31,627 nt of DNA from Porphyromonadaceae bacterium UBA4277 (GTDB lineage: Bacteria; Bacteroidota; Bacteroidia; Bacteroidales; Muribaculaceae): positions 1-31,627 of the forward strand of contig DGVT01000072.1 of assembly GCA_002395965.1 (NCBI GenBank). The letters run 5' to 3'. Of the stretch, positions 30,055 to 31,627 are shown piece by piece. The notes under the pieces are model-generated. The model was not told the origin of the DNA, searched no databases, and saw only the letters and a program-made list of their open reading frames with translations. The first letter of the stretch is position 1; every line of letters begins with the position of its first letter. The position numbers and the translations under genes were made by a program.

Positions 30055-31627
30055 ATGAAGAAGTATAACATTATTAACAACACGCTTGGCTGGCTGGTCT
30101 TTCTGGTGGCAGCTGTCACCTATCTGCTCACCATCGAGCCCACAGCCAGTTTCTGGGACTGCCCGGAATTTATTGCACAAGGATTTAAGAGTGAAATAGG
30201 CCACCCGCCCGGCAACCCAATCTTTATACTTGCTGCCCGGTTTGCCACGCTGTTTGCCGGTGGCGATGTCACGGCAGTGTCTAAGTGCGTTAATGCCATG
30301 TCGGCGCTTTTCAGTGCGGCAACCATCCTGCTGCTGTTCTGGACTATAACGCACCTGGTGAAACGCCTGCTGGTGGGCCGTGGCGAGGAAGACGACATGA
30401 CGCTGGCCCAGTATCTGGTGATTATGGGCAGTGGCGTGGCCGGTGCTCTGGCCTATACATGGAGCGACACGTTCTGGTACTCGGCCGTCGAGGCCGAGGT
30501 GTATGCCTTCTCGTCGTTCTGCACCGCACTGGTGTTCTGGCTCATCCTCAAGTGGGAAGACCAGGCCGACGACCCGCGCAGCGACCGCTGGCTGATTCTC
30601 ATAGCCTATATCTTCGGCGTGTCGTTAGGAGTGCACCTGCTCAACTTGCTGTGCATCCCGGCCATCGCCCTGGTGTTCTACTATCGCAAGTTCAAGAACA
30701 CGACGGCCAAGGGGTCACTCATCACCTTGGGAGTGTCGTTTGCCATCATCGTGGCCATCCTCTATGGCCTGGAGCCCGGCTTTGTGGAGATGGGGCAGTA
30801 CTTCGACCTCTTTGCCGTTAACACGCTGGGAATGTCGTTCAACAGTGGTGTGCTCATCTATGCCATCTTGCTCGTTGCAGTGCTGGCCTGGAACATTTGG
30901 GAGCTCTACACGCAACGCAGCGTCACGTTGATCAAGGTCTCGTTCCTGCTGGCCGTGGTGCTCTCGGGCATGCTCATGCTGGGCGACGGCTGGTTCCTGC
31001 CTCTGCTGCTTGTCGTGGCACTCGCGGTGTATCTGTTCAAGTTCTGCGATCGCATTCCGGTGCGCATCCTGAGCAACATCTCGTTGAGCATACTGGTAAT
31101 CTTCATTGGCTTTGCCTCTTATGCACTCATCATCATCCGCAGTAATGCCAACACGCCGCTCGACGAGAACTCGCCAAACAACACGTTTGCCTTGGCTAAG
31201 TATCTGAGCCGTGAGCAGTATGGCGAGACGCCGCTGCTCTATGGCCGCACGCTGTTTAGCGGCATTGTGTATCAGGACGATGGCAGTGGCGTGATGAAGC
31301 CTGTGACCAGCGACGGCCGCACGCTCTATGCCCAGCAGGTGAAGAAAAGCCCCGACGAGCCCGACCGCTATGTGGCCGTGGGCAAGAAGCAGGACTACAA
31401 GTACAGCCCGCAGCAGAACATGATTTTCCCGCGCATCTACAGCGAGGCTCACGCGCAGCAGTACCAGGAGTGGCTGGGCATGGAAGGCGAGCAGGTTGAA
31501 GCCCTCACCGCCATCGATGCCGATGGCAACCCCATAGGCTATGAGCCCAAGCTCAAGCCCACTGTGATGGAAAACTTGCGCTGGTTCATCGACTATCAGC
31601 TCAACTATATGTACTGGCGCTACTTCA
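30055..31627 (+). CDS. DUF2723 family membrane protein (partial, 3' end outside the window)
   Basis: The frame stays open for 524 codons to the window edge. The N-terminus (MKKYNIINNTLGWLVFLVAA) begins a membrane helix, followed by the family hallmark SFWDCPEFIAQGFKSEIGHPPG, in which the Asp-Cys-Pro-Glu segment sits in the first outer loop as in GT-C-fold transferases. About ten further hydrophobic helices follow to about residue 370, then a soluble region starts (LAKYLSREQYGETPLLYG). DUF2723 proteins are related to eukaryotic TMEM260, an O-mannosyltransferase, so lipid-linked sugar transfer to envelope proteins is a fair inference but not shown. Members are usually about 1000 residues, so roughly half is present. 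Confidence 0.9.
   Translation, partial: MKKYNIINNTLGWLVFLVAAVTYLLTIEPTASFWDCPEFIAQGFKSEIGHPPGNPIFILAARFATLFAGGDVTAVSKCVNAMSALFSAATILLLFWTITHLVKRLLVGRGEEDDMTLAQYLVIMGSGVAGALAYTWSDTFWYSAVEAEVYAFSSFCTALVFWLILKWEDQADDPRSDRWLILIAYIFGVSLGVHLLNLLCIPAIALVFYYRKFKNTTAKGSLITLGVSFAIIVAILYGLEPGFVEMGQYFDLFAVNTLGMSFNSGVLIYAILLVAVLAWNIWELYTQRSVTLIKVSFLLAVVLSGMLMLGDGWFLPLLLVVALAVYLFKFCDRIPVRILSNISLSILVIFIGFASYALIIIRSNANTPLDENSPNNTFALAKYLSREQYGETPLLYGRTLFSGIVYQDDGSGVMKPVTSDGRTLYAQQVKKSPDEPDRYVAVGKKQDYKYSPQQNMIFPRIYSEAHAQQYQEWLGMEGEQVEALTAIDADGNPIGYEPKLKPTVMENLRWFIDYQLNYMYWRYF

Overview
The window looks like chromosome from a member of the Bacteroidales, and the base composition (GC-rich genes separated by AT-rich spacers) would suit a Muribaculaceae-like gut bacterium. 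This is inference from content. It carries a SusC/SusD outer-membrane uptake operon, a DUF2723 membrane protein, the nadK / pdxJ-exbB-exbD-tonB arrangement, lipoproteins with Bacteroidetes-style signal peptides, and many promoters matching the Bacteroidetes pattern TTTG - about 20 bp - TAnnTTTG. No rRNA, CRISPR array, integrase or phage genes were seen.

Layout. 1-4380: nadK (minus) diverges from a pdxJ-exbB-exbD-tonB run (plus); a 550-bp spacer between them holds repeated promoter-like hairpin modules. 4496-7811: a four-gene run of membrane 4Fe-4S protein, ABC ATPase, FtsX-like permease and YfcE-like phosphoesterase. 7849-9994: a SPOR-domain lipoprotein followed 21 bp later by a single-chain ATPase plus DUF4435/TOPRIM protein that resembles fused PARIS-type (AriA-AriB) or OLD-like defence proteins. 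10055-13145 (minus): a membrane TPR protein and an ECF sigma / anti-sigma / secreted-protein operon. 13294-15047: a zinc-ribbon membrane protein and mannose-1-phosphate guanylyltransferase. 15209-17594: divergent kbl and an SDR-type threonine dehydrogenase, the two steps from threonine to glycine plus acetyl-CoA. 17595-24280: three hairpins including a strong terminator, a concentric 21-bp dyad, then a susC-susD-lipoprotein-lipoprotein operon closed by a terminator. 24291-25947: a Y1 (IS200-like) transposase between two direct copies of a multi-hairpin composite element, each with a 50-bp tandem repeat (8 copies on the left, 2 on the right). 25954-28391: frr (plus) behind a hairpin-overlapped promoter, and two FKBP-type isomerases (minus). 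28573-29345: a sirtuin lacking the usual zinc cysteines. 29346-30054: a four-hairpin cluster, a 15-bp direct duplication and tRNA-Gln(UUG) on the minus strand. 30055-end: a DUF2723 protein cut by the window edge.

How the parts fit. The ExbB/ExbD/TonB set could energise TonB-dependent transporters such as the SusC homologue here. kbl and tdh form one catabolic pathway. The sigma/anti-sigma pair probably responds to an envelope signal. The strongest candidates for something undescribed are the paired hairpin/VNTR elements around the Y1 transposase, the single-gene ATPase-TOPRIM protein in an operon with a SPOR lipoprotein, the recurring pattern of dyads overlapping the -33 promoter element, and the concentric dyad upstream of susC.
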